From an uncultured Campylobacter sp. (GTDB taxonomy: Bacteria > Campylobacterota > Campylobacteria > Campylobacterales > Campylobacteraceae): a DNA stretch of 17,821 bases. Below are positions 6,658 through 14,612 of the stretch, in pieces. The stretch covers positions 1 to 17,821 of the forward strand of contig NZ_CALKTT010000062.1 of the NCBI RefSeq assembly GCF_937997535.1, given 5' to 3'. The first letter of the stretch is position 1. Each line of letters opens with the position of its first letter. The translations under genes were made by a program, and so were the position numbers. The notes beneath the pieces were generated by a model. That model did no database searches. It was given only the letters and a program-made list of their open reading frames with translations, and had not been told where the DNA came from.

Positions 6658-7281
6658 ATGAAAAAAGTCTTTTTGGCGTTTGTGCTGTGGCTCGGTTTTA
6701 GCGAAGCTGCTTTTGCGATGCAAGATACGGAGTCGAGCGAGGTGCAAGGACAAAATTCTGCGGGAGTTAAAATTTTAAGCGACGGGTTTTTGAAGCTGTC
6801 TGCCGAAGAGTATGGCAAAGCGAAAGTTAGTTGCGACGCTTCGCACTACTACATAGGTTGCGATAAAATTTATTCTCCAAAAATTTCGCAATTTATAAAG
6901 GAGTGCGATTTTGGCAATGGAAAATACAGCACCTGTGAAAAATTGTTAGAAACTTTAAATACGAAATGCTTTGAAAAAAATGGCAGAGAAAATTTTGAAG
7001 CTTGTGATTTGGCGGGCGAAATTCTAATTAAAACAAGCAGAATTCCGTTAGGTTTAGAACGGCTAGTAAGAGGCTGCGAAGTCGGTCAGATTATAAATTC
7101 TTGTTTTCTTTGCGCTCTAACATATCTACATTATTCTTTTGACATAGACGAGGTAATAAAATACGCAACAATGACGCGAGATTTGGCGCATAACAAAGAA
7201 CATTTCAATAAAATCATCAAAAAATTGCAAGATTGCAAAGCCGACAAAGAATGCAATCCCGCGAAATTAGAATTTCAATAG
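6658..7281 (+). CDS. Secreted Cys-rich protein, function unknown
   Basis: A 207-residue protein with a Sec signal peptide: MKK, a hydrophobic stretch, and a likely cut after EAAFA near residue 20, so the mature protein should be periplasmic or exported. I chose the ATG at 6658 over one 12 bases earlier because GGGAG lies six bases before it and MKK then opens the signal. The mature part has a dozen Cys, largely in pairs 8-11 residues apart (for example CDASHYYIGC and CEVGQIINSC). That spacing resembles the disulfide-linked helical repeats of Sel1-like, Helicobacter Hcp-type proteins, but I cannot assign it on sight. It stands alone on the plus strand, followed by a broken gene. Confidence 0.8.
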   Translation: MKKVFLAFVLWLGFSEAAFAMQDTESSEVQGQNSAGVKILSDGFLKLSAEEYGKAKVSCDASHYYIGCDKIYSPKISQFIKECDFGNGKYSTCEKLLETLNTKCFEKNGRENFEACDLAGEILIKTSRIPLGLERLVRGCEVGQIINSCFLCALTYLHYSFDIDEVIKYATMTRDLAHNKEHFNKIIKKLQDCKADKECNPAKLEFQ

Positions 7282-7348
7282 GCAAACGGCGAGATAGCAA
7301 ATACGGCGGGCTAGATTTCTAAATTTAAAAGACAAAGGAAAGATCGCT

Positions 7349-7685
7349 ATGGCGGATAAGCTGATCGACATCGGGCTCATTTTGTTTTTCGGCGGCTTTT
7401 GGATGCTATATAAACGGCGTATGCGGGATCGGCAAAGACTATATGAAGCACAATAAAATAGATTTCGTGCGCTGGATGTTTAAGTCTGAGGCACATTTTG
7501 CGCTCCAACACGCCGTTTGATTCGAACGAGCCGCTAGAATTAAAATTTAAAGAGCCCAAAAACAAGCACATAATCTACAATTTTTTCGAGCTCATCATAC
7601 ATTATGCGATAATCGCGCCGTTTTAGTGATCTATGCGGGGATTTTTCTATTTTGCGCGGGGCTCGTCATCAAAATTTTATCCTAA
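7349..7685 (+). pseudogene. Frameshifted remnant of a small two-helix membrane protein
   Basis: AAAGGAAAG precedes ATG 7349, which opens MADKLIDIGLILFFGGFWML, a membrane segment, but that frame stops at 7454. Good coding sequence continues in other frames: GKDYMKHNKIDFVRWMFKSE (from about 7429), then SNTPFDSNEPLELKFKEPKN and an IIYNFFELIIHYAII segment (from about 7503), then a second hydrophobic stretch VLVIYAGIFLFCAGLVIKIL ending at TAA 7683-7685. At least three indels break what must have been a protein of about 110 residues. Intact function is unlikely. The family was not identified. Confidence 0.7.
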
Positions 7686-7803
7686 ATTAAAATTTGCGAC
7701 GCGGATGCAGAGCGGGCATTGCATAGACGCCGTTTTCGTTGCGGAATTCCAAATTTTACGCCGCATCTCTTGCTAAGCATGCTACACTTATTATATTTTA
7801 AGA

Positions 7804-7825
7804 GATAAAATTTCAAAATTTTATC
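7804..7825. repeat. AT-rich inverted repeat
   Basis: GATAAAATTT and AAATTTTATC form 10-bp perfect arms around CA. One of many AAATTTTA-type palindromes in non-coding parts of the window. Confidence 0.75.
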
Positions 7826-7869
7826 GCCGAATCCACGGCTTGTGAAATTTATGCCATATTTTCTGTTTC

Positions 7870-7921
7870 TTGGGGCGGGAAGGGAGCTTGAATTGCGAGG
7901 TCGCTCCCCTTCCCGCCCCAA
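7870..7921. repeat. GC-rich inverted repeat (long hairpin)
   Basis: An 18-nt left arm (7870-7887, TTGGGGCGGGAAGGGAGC) pairs fully with 7903-7921 except for one bulged C; the loop is 15 nt. No T run follows on either strand, so it is not a normal terminator. It stands in non-coding DNA between a broken gene and the degenerate repeat tract, and resembles the palindromic cores of dispersed REP-like elements. Copies elsewhere in the genome cannot be checked here. Confidence 0.85.
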
Positions 7922-8054
7922 ACCCCACCCAACCTCCGACGACGCTAGCGGGGCGGACTGCGTCCGCGCATTTTTATTTAGCGGCTCGCGCCGCATGAAA
8001 TTCCGTATCGATAAATTTTTAAAATTCCACTGCCGCTAAATTTTTATCGTATTT

Positions 8055-8402
8055 GGAATTTTAAAATTCCATCCTTAGCCGCCAAGCCAATTTATCCGCC
8101 GATAAATCATCAAACCACCAAGCCGTCCGCCGATCGTCAAGCTTCCGCTCGACCGCAAATTAGACTAGCCGCCAGCCAAACCGATCGGCAACCGACCGAT
8201 TAAAAATCGATCGTATAGCCGCCGAATTTATCGATAGCGGAGCCGTATAAAAGCGACCGACTGCCAAAAGCAGTAGCCGCAGACTAGAGGAGCGCGCGCC
8301 CGAGTTACAAAATGACCGACTGCCGAAGCAATATACTGCCAACCGATCGGCAGTCGAGCCGTATAAAACTAACCGACTGCCGAGCCAAAGCCACGGCCCG
8401 CG
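8055..8402. repeat. Non-coding tract of degenerate short repeats
   Basis: No credible gene. It starts with the palindrome GGAATTTTAAAATTCC (8055-8070). Then TAGCCGCC-type words recur near 8077, 8165 and 8216, and ACCGACTGCC-type words near 8256, 8314 and 8372. The best pair is 8240-8265 against 8356-8381, identical at 23 of 26 positions. The spacing is irregular and the copies are imperfect, unlike a CRISPR array. It separates the broken membrane-protein gene from the 3' end of msrAB. Confidence 0.6.
8347..8383. repeat. Inverted repeat just past the end of msrAB
   Basis: TCGGCAGTCG (8347-8356) and CGACTGCCGA (8374-8383) form perfect 10-bp arms with a 17-nt loop, starting 19 bp beyond the msrAB stop codon. 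No T run follows on the minus strand, so it may protect the mRNA 3' end rather than end transcription by itself. Confidence 0.7.
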
Positions 8403-9467
8403 TTACTGCACGTAAATTTTATAATCCCCGTAGCCTAGCGCGTCCATCTCCTCAAGCGGTATAAATTTCAAACTCGCGCCGTTGATGCAGTATCTCATAC
8501 CGCCCTTCTCTCTCGGTCCGTCATCAAAGACGTGCCCCAAATGGCTGCCTCCTACGCGGCTTGAGACCTCGACGCGCTGCATGCCGTGGCTGTCATCTTG
8601 CGCGTACGCGATCGCATCGGTCGTTATTGGCTTTGAAAAGCTCGGCCAGCCGCAGCCTGCGTCAAATTTATCGGTGGATGAAAAAAGCGGCTTTTTCGAC
8701 ACGATGTCGATGTAAATGCCCTTTTTATAATTCTTGTCGTATTCGCTCGAAAACGGCCGCTCGGTCGCCTTTTCTTGCGTGACTTGATACTGAAGCTCGG
8801 TTAAATTTTTCTTCAGCTCCTCCTTGCTTTGCACTTTAAATTTCTCATCGTCCTCAAGCGGCTTTTTGGCTAGGCGCAGATCGATGTGGCAGTATCCGCC
8901 GGGGTTTTTACCGAGATAGTCCTGATGATACTCCTCGGCACGGACGAAATTCCTTAGCGGCGCCACTTCTACGGCGATCTTTTCTTTAAATTTCGCCTGC
9001 TGCGCGGCTATGAAAAAGCGCGCTAGCTCGCCGCTCGCCTCGTCGGTGTAGTAGATGCCTGTGCGATACTGGCGCCCGCGGTCGTTACCCTGCTTGTCGA
9101 CCGAGAACGGATCGATGATGCGGAAATAATGCGCCAAAATTTCAGGCTCGCTGATGACGTTGGCGTCGTATTTTAAGTGTAGCGTCTCGGCGTGGTCGCT
9201 GCTATGCAGTCCCTCGTAGCTTGCCTGATCGCTCTTGCCGTTGGCGTAGCCCACCTGCGTCGCGACTATGCCGTCAAGCTGCTTGAAATATGCCTCCATA
9301 CCCCAAAAGCAGCCGCCTGCTAGATAAATTTCTTTCACATTTGCGTTCATACCGCCCCCTTTAACTTTAAAATTTGCATCCGCCGCGCTGCCGCCTGCGG
9401 CATTTAGCGCGACTAAATAACCCGCCGCTAATGCAAAGAGGCAGATTAAGGCTTTGAAAATTTTCAT
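8403..9467 (-). CDS. msrAB: Periplasmic bifunctional methionine sulfoxide reductase MsrA-MsrB fusion
   Basis: Repairs oxidised methionine: the MsrA half reduces the S-sulfoxide and the MsrB half the R-sulfoxide. An N-terminal hydrophobic signal (MKIFKALICLFALAAGYLVA) sends it to the periplasm. MsrA occupies about residues 45-200, with catalytic Cys53 in GGCFWG and a likely resolving Cys193 in GGYCH. MsrB occupies about 225-350, with resolving Cys272 in GCGWPSF, the HLGHVFDDGP motif and catalytic Cys327 in RYCINGASLKF. The two CxxC zinc pairs of many MsrBs are missing (VGGSHLGH replaces CxxCxxHLGH), so this half belongs to the zinc-free type. At 354 residues it has the expected size for a fusion. 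AAAGGA precedes the ATG. It stands alone between two long non-coding tracts. Confidence 0.95.
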   Translation of the reverse strand: MKIFKALICLFALAAGYLVALNAAGGSAADANFKVKGGGMNANVKEIYLAGGCFWGMEAYFKQLDGIVATQVGYANGKSDQASYEGLHSSDHAETLHLKYDANVISEPEILAHYFRIIDPFSVDKQGNDRGRQYRTGIYYTDEASGELARFFIAAQQAKFKEKIAVEVAPLRNFVRAEEYHQDYLGKNPGGYCHIDLRLAKKPLEDDEKFKVQSKEELKKNLTELQYQVTQEKATERPFSSEYDKNYKKGIYIDIVSKKPLFSSTDKFDAGCGWPSFSKPITTDAIAYAQDDSHGMQRVEVSSRVGGSHLGHVFDDGPREKGGMRYCINGASLKFIPLEEMDALGYGDYKIYVQ

Positions 9468-9496
9468 TTTGATCCTTTCGTTTTAAATTTTGCGCA

Positions 9497-9502
9497 ATTT
9501 TA
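9497..9502 (-). promoter_or_regulatory. Possible -10 box of msrAB
   Basis: TAAAAT on the minus strand in the context ATTGTAAAAT (TGn-less, no -35), about 30 bp before the msrAB start codon. Weakly supported. Confidence 0.35.
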
Positions 9503-10235
9503 CAATCCATAAATGAAATGAGAGTGAAATTTTGCCCTGCTTGATATTTACCACAAACGGCGAAATTTAAAGACGCGCGAGCGCGGCGCGGTAAAATTTG
9601 CCTCAAAATTTGAGGCTACCGCAAAAATTTACCGCTAAGCTGCGCGCTGTAATAAAACCGCGCTAAGGCTGCGCCAAAATCGCGCGTCGCAATAAAACAT
9701 GCGCCCAAGCCGCATGCGCCGCACTATTCTACGTAAATTTTAAAATTTAGAGCGCGACAAAGTCCGTGAACTTGCGTAAATTTTAAAATTCCTAGCAAAA
9801 CGCAACCGAGCGGCTCTTGTAAATTTAAGCCAATAAATTTATATCAAACTGCACGGACATAGCGGTAGGTCAGACGCTTTGTGAGATTAAATTTAAAATT
9901 TACGCGTCGCCGCTGCGAGATAAAATTTCGCGACCATTTAAGGGCGGCATACAATTAAATTTAAACTGCGCCGCACCGCTACGAAGCAGTATGCTGCGCA
10001 GCCAAATCGGCGCCGCATAGCCGTATGGCAAAACGCAAGTAGTCCGATTCGCATCACGCTCGCCGCGTATCGGAGCACAGCCAAATTTACATCGCGCACG
10101 GCTGCGTAGCGGAGGTAGCCGGGTCCGCACCGCGTTGGCGCGTAACAAAGTATCGTGCATTAGATCCGTACCGCGCGCAATGAAGCTAGCGCTACGAGAT
10201 ACGCTCCGGCGCGGTTTTTAAGATTTGCAACGGCA
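9503..10235. other. Long intergenic region between msrAB and purH
   Basis: About 730 bp with no RNA gene or open frame I can support. It mixes GC-rich stretches full of GCGC words with AT palindromes: TAAATTTTAAAATTTA at 9734-9749 and a close copy at 9777-9790, both preceded by CG. A small inverted repeat CATGCG...CGCATG lies at 9698-9716. A minus-strand open frame at 9900-10160 has Arg/Cys-rich composition typical of chance frames. The tract could be a decayed gene. Confidence 0.55.
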
Positions 10236-10259
10236 TAAAAAGTTACGAAGCTACGCAAC
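10236..10259 (-). terminator. Possible rho-independent terminator of purH
   Basis: On the minus strand GTTGCG pairs with CGTAAC (five Watson-Crick pairs and one G-T, 6-nt loop), followed by TTTTTA. It starts about 30 bp past the purH stop. The stem is short, so confidence is moderate. Confidence 0.4.
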
Positions 10260-10289
10260 GAAATCCGCCCCGACGCAGGCGAGTGAAAT

Positions 10290-11828
10290 TTAGTGCAAAA
10301 AGTGGCGCACTCCCGTAAAATACATCGCCATGCCGAACTCGTCGGCGCTTGCGATCACCTCATCGTCGCGGATGCTGCCGCCGGGCTGCACGACCGCCGC
10401 GACGCCCGCGGCATGGGCGATCTCGATGCTGTCTTTAAACGGGAAAAACGCCTCGCTGGCAAGCGCGCAGCCGCTCAGATCGACGCCCACGTCGCGAGCC
10501 TTGGCCACTGCCGCACGCGCGGCGTCCACGCGGCTCGTCATACCCATGCCGATCGCGACCATCGCCCGATTTTTGACGTAAACCACGCAGTTGCTCTTCG
10601 TAAGCGCGGCGATCTGCCACGCGATTTTTAGATCGCTAAGCTCGCTCTGGCTAGCCGCGCGCCCCGTGACGCAGCGGGCGTTTGCGACCTCGCCCGCGCC
10701 CACGTAGTCGCGCTGCTGATACACAAAGCCGCCGTCTATAAATTTAAAATCATACTTGTCGTTTTCGCGAATTAAAAACTCCCCGCCCTGCTCGAAAATT
10801 TTAATACGCTTTTTCTTTTCAAATACCGCAAGCGCTGCGGGCGTGACGCGAGCGGCGAGGATAACTTCGACAAAAATTTCATTGATTTTATGCGCCAACT
10901 CCTCGTCCAAAACGCCGTTTATCGCCACGACGCCGCCGTATGCCGAGACTGGATCGCATTTTAGCGCCTCTACGTAGCTTTCAAGCAGGCTCCCCTTTAC
11001 GGCGAAGCCGCATGGATTAGCATGCTTGCAGATCGCTACCGCGGGCGCCTCCCCGAAGCTGCTAGCGAGCATCAGCGCGCCGTGCATATCGGTCATATTG
11101 TTAAAGCTCGCCTCGCCCTTTAGGCTCTTAAAGTGCTTGCTAAAAAAGTCCTCGAACTCGTACAGCGCGCCCTTTTGGTGCGGATTTTCGCCGTATCGAG
11201 TGTCGAATACCTTGCTGCCCGTGATAAATTTTTTCGCGCCGAAGCCGCCGTTAAAGCGCTCGTTCATATAGTTTGCGATCATCGCGTCGTAGGCTGCGGT
11301 GTGCTCATAAGCTTTTATCATTAAATTTTGCCTAAATTTCAGCTTCTCGCTCTCGTCCGCGCTCGCCAAAATTTTCAAAACCGCATCGTAATCAAGCGGA
11401 CTCGTGACGACATAGACGCTAGCAAAATTTTTAGCCGCGCTTCGAACCATCGCGGGGCCGCCGATGTCGATATTTTCGATAATCTCGGAAAAATCGTCGG
11501 TGCGAGCTACGGTCGCTTTAAAAGGATATAAATTTACGCACACGAGATCGATGCCGCCGATGTCGTGCTGTGCGGCTTGGCTTACGTGATTTGCGTCGTT
11601 TCGCTTATATAAAATTCCGCCGTGAATCTTTGGATGCAGGGTCTTAACCCGCCCCTCAAACATCTCGGGCGAGCCCGAGTACTCGCTCACTTCCGCTGCT
11701 TTCACGCCATTTTGCAAAAGCAATTTATGCGTACCGCCCGTGCTTAAAATCTCAAAACCGAGTTTTTCCAGCCCTTTGGCAAATTCTAGAATGCCCTCTT
11801 TATCGCTGACGCTGATTAACGCTCTCAT
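10290..11828 (-). CDS. purH: Bifunctional AICAR transformylase/IMP cyclohydrolase (PurH)
   Basis: Catalyses the last two steps of purine synthesis: 10-formyl-THF-dependent formylation of AICAR, then ring closure to IMP; cytoplasmic. The N-terminal cyclohydrolase domain (about 1-195) opens with ALISVSDKEGILEFA and contains STGGTHKLL and EGRVKTLHPKIHGGIL. The transformylase domain follows, with AFNNMTD-type SFNNMTDMHGAL, the catalytic KHANPCG, SAYGGVVA, and the C-terminal DSIEIAHAAGVAAVVQPGGS. At 512 residues it is full length. AAGGAG lies before the ATG, and the gene begins 16 bp after a lipoprotein gene, so the two are probably one transcript. It shares its strand with purL upstream. Confidence 0.97.
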   Translation of the reverse strand: MRALISVSDKEGILEFAKGLEKLGFEILSTGGTHKLLLQNGVKAAEVSEYSGSPEMFEGRVKTLHPKIHGGILYKRNDANHVSQAAQHDIGGIDLVCVNLYPFKATVARTDDFSEIIENIDIGGPAMVRSAAKNFASVYVVTSPLDYDAVLKILASADESEKLKFRQNLMIKAYEHTAAYDAMIANYMNERFNGGFGAKKFITGSKVFDTRYGENPHQKGALYEFEDFFSKHFKSLKGEASFNNMTDMHGALMLASSFGEAPAVAICKHANPCGFAVKGSLLESYVEALKCDPVSAYGGVVAINGVLDEELAHKINEIFVEVILAARVTPAALAVFEKKKRIKIFEQGGEFLIRENDKYDFKFIDGGFVYQQRDYVGAGEVANARCVTGRAASQSELSDLKIAWQIAALTKSNCVVYVKNRAMVAIGMGMTSRVDAARAAVAKARDVGVDLSGCALASEAFFPFKDSIEIAHAAGVAAVVQPGGSIRDDEVIASADEFGMAMYFTGVRHFLH

Positions 11829-11844
11829 CTTTTCTCCTTTTGAT

Positions 11845-12435
11845 TTATTCGCATAGTTTTTTAAAAATCAGCTCGCGCATATCGTTTGCGTTAAGCTGAA
11901 AATACAAAATCGCCTCGCGGCGAGCCTCTTGATACTCGCGCCTCATCTTTTCATCTGCCGCGCCGAGCTTTGCGCCTTTAAATTTCGCCATGCGCGCCGA
12001 ACTCAGCTCTTTTAGCCTCTCGCCGCCCGAAGAAATGCTGCCGCTATAATTAAACCACTCTTTGCTTTGAAAAATATTAAATAAAATTTGAAAATCTACG
12101 AAATTTCCCTTATTGTACTCGGCGCAGACCCCGTTTTTGTGGCTTACGGCGTAGATCGCGCCGTATCTGCGCTCGAAAAAATATAGTTTTATGAGCTTTG
12201 CGTTTTTGTCTAAATTTGCGCCGTTACCGCCTAAAATCGCAAGCTTCGCATCGCCGCGCGTTTCGTAAGGGCCTAAAATCGCGCCGTTTTCGTAGAGATT
12301 GCCGCCGTAAAGAGCGTATTTCGTTTCCCCAAGCTCGTCCGAAAGAACGTAGATTTCATCGCTTGCAGGCGAGTTTTTGCCCGCGCAGCCGAGCAGCGAC
12401 AGAGCCAAAAACAGAGACGAGATAAAAAATTTCAT
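11845..12435 (-). CDS. Paralogous lipoprotein D
   Basis: 196 residues, predicted lipoprotein: MKFFISSLFLALSLLGC with lipidated Cys17. Ala follows the Cys, so by the usual +2 rule it would go to the outer membrane. It is homologous to the three lipoproteins at 13975-15882. Shared blocks: YALYGGNLYENGAILGPYE, an aromatic stretch (LYFFERRYGAIYAVSHKNG), VCAEYNKGNFVDF, and a Cys near the C-terminus (KKLCE). The central and terminal Cys are found in all four, suggesting a disulfide. It most resembles lipoprotein B (EWFNYSGSIS against DWLYADGRIS). AAAGGA precedes the ATG. It is followed by purH after 16 bp and separated from the other family members by a protease gene and 481 bp of non-coding DNA. 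Function unknown. Confidence 0.87.
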   Translation of the reverse strand: MKFFISSLFLALSLLGCAGKNSPASDEIYVLSDELGETKYALYGGNLYENGAILGPYETRGDAKLAILGGNGANLDKNAKLIKLYFFERRYGAIYAVSHKNGVCAEYNKGNFVDFQILFNIFQSKEWFNYSGSISSGGERLKELSSARMAKFKGAKLGAADEKMRREYQEARREAILYFQLNANDMRELIFKKLCE

Positions 12436-12916
12436 CGCAAAAATCCTTTAAATTTTAAAATTTTATCGAATTTATAAAGCAAAAATCAGCAAAGCGAAAT
12501 TTACTAAATTTACCGCATTTACCGCGCGCAAATTTTAAATTTGCTTCTCAAATGCCGCCGTTTTACTCGCGCGGACGCAAATTTTAAAATTTTGCGCCGC
12601 TTGCAAAGGCTAAATTTAAAAGCCGCGACGCGAAACGTAAATTTAAACCGCAGCGTAAGCTTAGTCGAAAAGATCGGCACAAATCGGCTAAATTTAAAAT
12701 TTCACGGCGCAGCTTTTATCGCCAAGCTAGGTTGGCGCTTGCTTTTGCCGCTTTTAAAATTTTAAATTTACCTGCACATCCTATTTTCCAGTTCGTCCAT
12801 AAGCGCGGCTATGTCATCATCAATCGCACCTTGCGCTGCTGCTCATTTAAATTTTGCGCGCCGATTTAAATTTTACAAGCCGCAAATTTAAAGCGGCACG
12901 AGACCCAAAAACCGCA
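12436..12916. other. Intergenic region between the protease gene and lipoprotein D
   Basis: Holds several A/T palindromes, such as AAATTTTAAAATTT at 12450-12463 just upstream of lipoprotein D and similar words near 12530, 12579 and 12752. A short remnant of a coding region lies at 12768-12842. It probably contains a promoter for the lipoprotein D-purH unit; TTATAA near 12472 is a candidate but not convincing. Confidence 0.5.
12768..12842 (-). pseudogene. Possible C-terminal gene remnant
   Basis: A 24-codon frame on the minus strand reads AAAQGAIDDDIAALMDELEN then RMCR and a TAA, preceded directly by an in-frame stop. The acidic, helix-like sequence looks like a real protein end, unlike the Arg/Pro-rich chance frames around it. 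Nothing upstream continues it. The parent gene was not recognised. Confidence 0.3.
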
Positions 12917-13948
12917 CTAAATATAATAGATGCTGTTTTTGATATTTTTGCCGTCGATCTCGTTTTTGCGCCACGAGCTCTCATCGTTTAGCACGATCCA
13001 GCGCTTCTCCTCCTCGCGATAAAACCAGTCCTTGTCGATCTGATAGTAGATCTGGCATCCCGAAATTTCGATGATGTTGGCGATGTTGTTGTCGTGGTAG
13101 TTGTTCTCGTCGAAGTCGGTGAAGGTACGCTGCCCCATCTCGGCGTAGAGCTCGTTTAAAATTTGAAGCATCTCGCTTAGGCGCGTATCCATCTTCTCGA
13201 CCTGAAGTCCAAGCTCATTAGCCTCTCTAAATAAGATCGGATAGTCGTGCGACGGATAGCCGCTGTTTAGCTTGTCGCTGATAAAGGCGATCTTTTGCTC
13301 ATCTTCGAAGTGATAGCGCAGAATTTCGCGGCAAATTTTAAGCGACAGGCTGCTTGCGCGATCAACGGCGCCGAAAACGAGCGGATGGATATATTTATAA
13401 AGCTCCTTGTACGGGTTCTCGTCGTTCGGGCGCTCGTTATTTTTCCAAAGCTTCACCACGCGGCTTAGCTCGTCCATCGAAACGTTGGCTTGATCGTTTG
13501 TGTTCGTAACCGGTGAAAGCTCGTGGCGCAGCGAAGTATCGACCGACGTGAGATAGCCCAGCGGCCCCATTAAAATTTTATTCGCCCCAAGCGCCATCAT
13601 CGTAGCCGCCGAAGCGCAGTTTGCAGGCACTAGAGCGATCAGCTCGTCGCAGTGGTTGCGCAGGATCGAAACGATCTTAAGCGATGCTATGCCGCTGCCG
13701 CCGTCAGATTTGATGTAAAGGTAGAGTTTTTCGAAATGCTTGCCCTTTAGGTGGTCGTTGATACTGATCGCGTCGTTGCCGCAGACGCTACCCGCGCCCG
13801 AATTGAAGTAGGTAAGCAGTGGCGCGCCCAGATATTTCTCGATATTGGTGATCACCTCTTGCGTTTGCTTCATCAAGATCGGCGGTTGCTTTGCCGCCTT
13901 TTTAGCGCCATGCTTCTGCGGCTCTTCGTCTTTGGATAAAAATCCCAT
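12917..13948 (-). CDS. SDH_sah-type serine protease-like protein (ClpP/crotonase fold)
   Basis: 343 residues, no signal peptide, so probably cytoplasmic. It resembles the serine dehydrogenase proteinase (SDH_sah) family, which shares the ClpP/SppA fold. Features: a conserved strand LYLYIKSDGGSGIASL (GG oxyanion region, 83-84), then LIALVPANCASAATMMALGA with putative nucleophile Ser113, and GPLGYLTSVDTSL with Asp137 where relatives have a PVDPQ-like motif. The C-terminal third is family-specific, with an aromatic Tyr/Trp-rich end (DKDWFYREEEKRW). Substrates of this family are poorly known. AAAGGG precedes the ATG. It follows lipoprotein C by 26 bp on the same strand, so it is likely in the lipoprotein operon. 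The catalytic assignment is from motif resemblance only. Confidence 0.82.
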   Translation of the reverse strand: MGFLSKDEEPQKHGAKKAAKQPPILMKQTQEVITNIEKYLGAPLLTYFNSGAGSVCGNDAISINDHLKGKHFEKLYLYIKSDGGSGIASLKIVSILRNHCDELIALVPANCASAATMMALGANKILMGPLGYLTSVDTSLRHELSPVTNTNDQANVSMDELSRVVKLWKNNERPNDENPYKELYKYIHPLVFGAVDRASSLSLKICREILRYHFEDEQKIAFISDKLNSGYPSHDYPILFREANELGLQVEKMDTRLSEMLQILNELYAEMGQRTFTDFDENNYHDNNIANIIEISGCQIYYQIDKDWFYREEEKRWIVLNDESSWRKNEIDGKNIKNSIYYI

Positions 13949-13974
13949 GTTTTCCCTTTCGTGTTGGTTTGGTT

Positions 13975-14598
13975 TTAAAATTTTAACTTACAAATATCGC
14001 GCAATTTGTCTTGGTGCCACTCGATGCTCTCTTTAACCGTATTGCCTAGAGCCGTATGCGGGCTTTGCAAAAACGCCCTACTATTTTTTAGTCTTGAGCC
14101 CACGTATTCATAGCGTGAGATCACGTTTGCGCTGGAGCTTTGCGACACCGAAGCTGAAAACGAGTATGAATAAAGCGGCGCGGAGGAAGCATAGCCGCTA
14201 AAGTGCTCTTTTAGGCTTACGAATTTGCCCTCCGCAAAGGCCTTGCAAACGCCGCCGCTTGCGGAATACTCGGCGATTCGTAGCTCTTTATTGGGCGTAA
14301 AAACGTAGATCGTAAATTTATTTAGAGCTCTTTGCGAAATTTGATCCCCAGCCACGTTCATCCCTCTTTCGTCCGTAAATAGATAGAGATTGGAGCCCGC
14401 CTCTTCGTATCTTCCTAAGATTGCATCATCTTTTAAAAGCACGCCGCCTGAAATTTTATACTCGGTGACGGTCTGCCCGTCATAGCTCATCATCACGGAA
14501 TTTTCCGGATGCAGCTCGGCTTGCGAATACTTTATCTTCATACAGCCTGTAAGCAGCACCGCTGCCGCAAGCAGCGCTAAAATTTTAATTTTATCCAT
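13975..14598 (-). CDS. Paralogous lipoprotein C
   Basis: 207 residues from ATG 14598, chosen over an ATG eight codons earlier because GGAGG lies five bases before it and MDKIKILALLAAAVLLTGC then forms a normal lipoprotein signal (lipidated Cys19). Shared family blocks: VTEYKISGGVLLKDDAILGR, FTDERG, GGVCKAFAEGKFVSLKEHF, and a C-terminal DIC. It is closest to lipoprotein A (both GVCKA..GK.V..KE and ISRY). It has a Ser-rich stretch (SFSASVSQSSSANV) in the second half. The start lies 14 bp after the stop of lipoprotein B, and the protease gene follows after 26 bp. It probably resides in the outer membrane. Function unknown. Confidence 0.87.
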   Translation of the reverse strand: MDKIKILALLAAAVLLTGCMKIKYSQAELHPENSVMMSYDGQTVTEYKISGGVLLKDDAILGRYEEAGSNLYLFTDERGMNVAGDQISQRALNKFTIYVFTPNKELRIAEYSASGGVCKAFAEGKFVSLKEHFSGYASSAPLYSYSFSASVSQSSSANVISRYEYVGSRLKNSRAFLQSPHTALGNTVKESIEWHQDKLRDICKLKF

Positions 14599-14612
14599 AA
14601 ATCCTCCGAAGT

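Noticed and set aside
7682..7996. 104-codon minus-strand frame across the GC-rich palindrome
   Set aside because: Arg/Pro/Ser-rich, no ribosome binding site, and its sequence is dominated by the inverted repeat; judged non-coding.
8077..8402. Possible CRISPR array
   Set aside because: Repeats are short, imperfect and irregularly spaced, with no uniform spacers and no cas genes.
9900..10160. 86-codon minus-strand frame between msrAB and purH
   Set aside because: Arg/Cys-rich chance composition, no ribosome binding site or recognisable motif.
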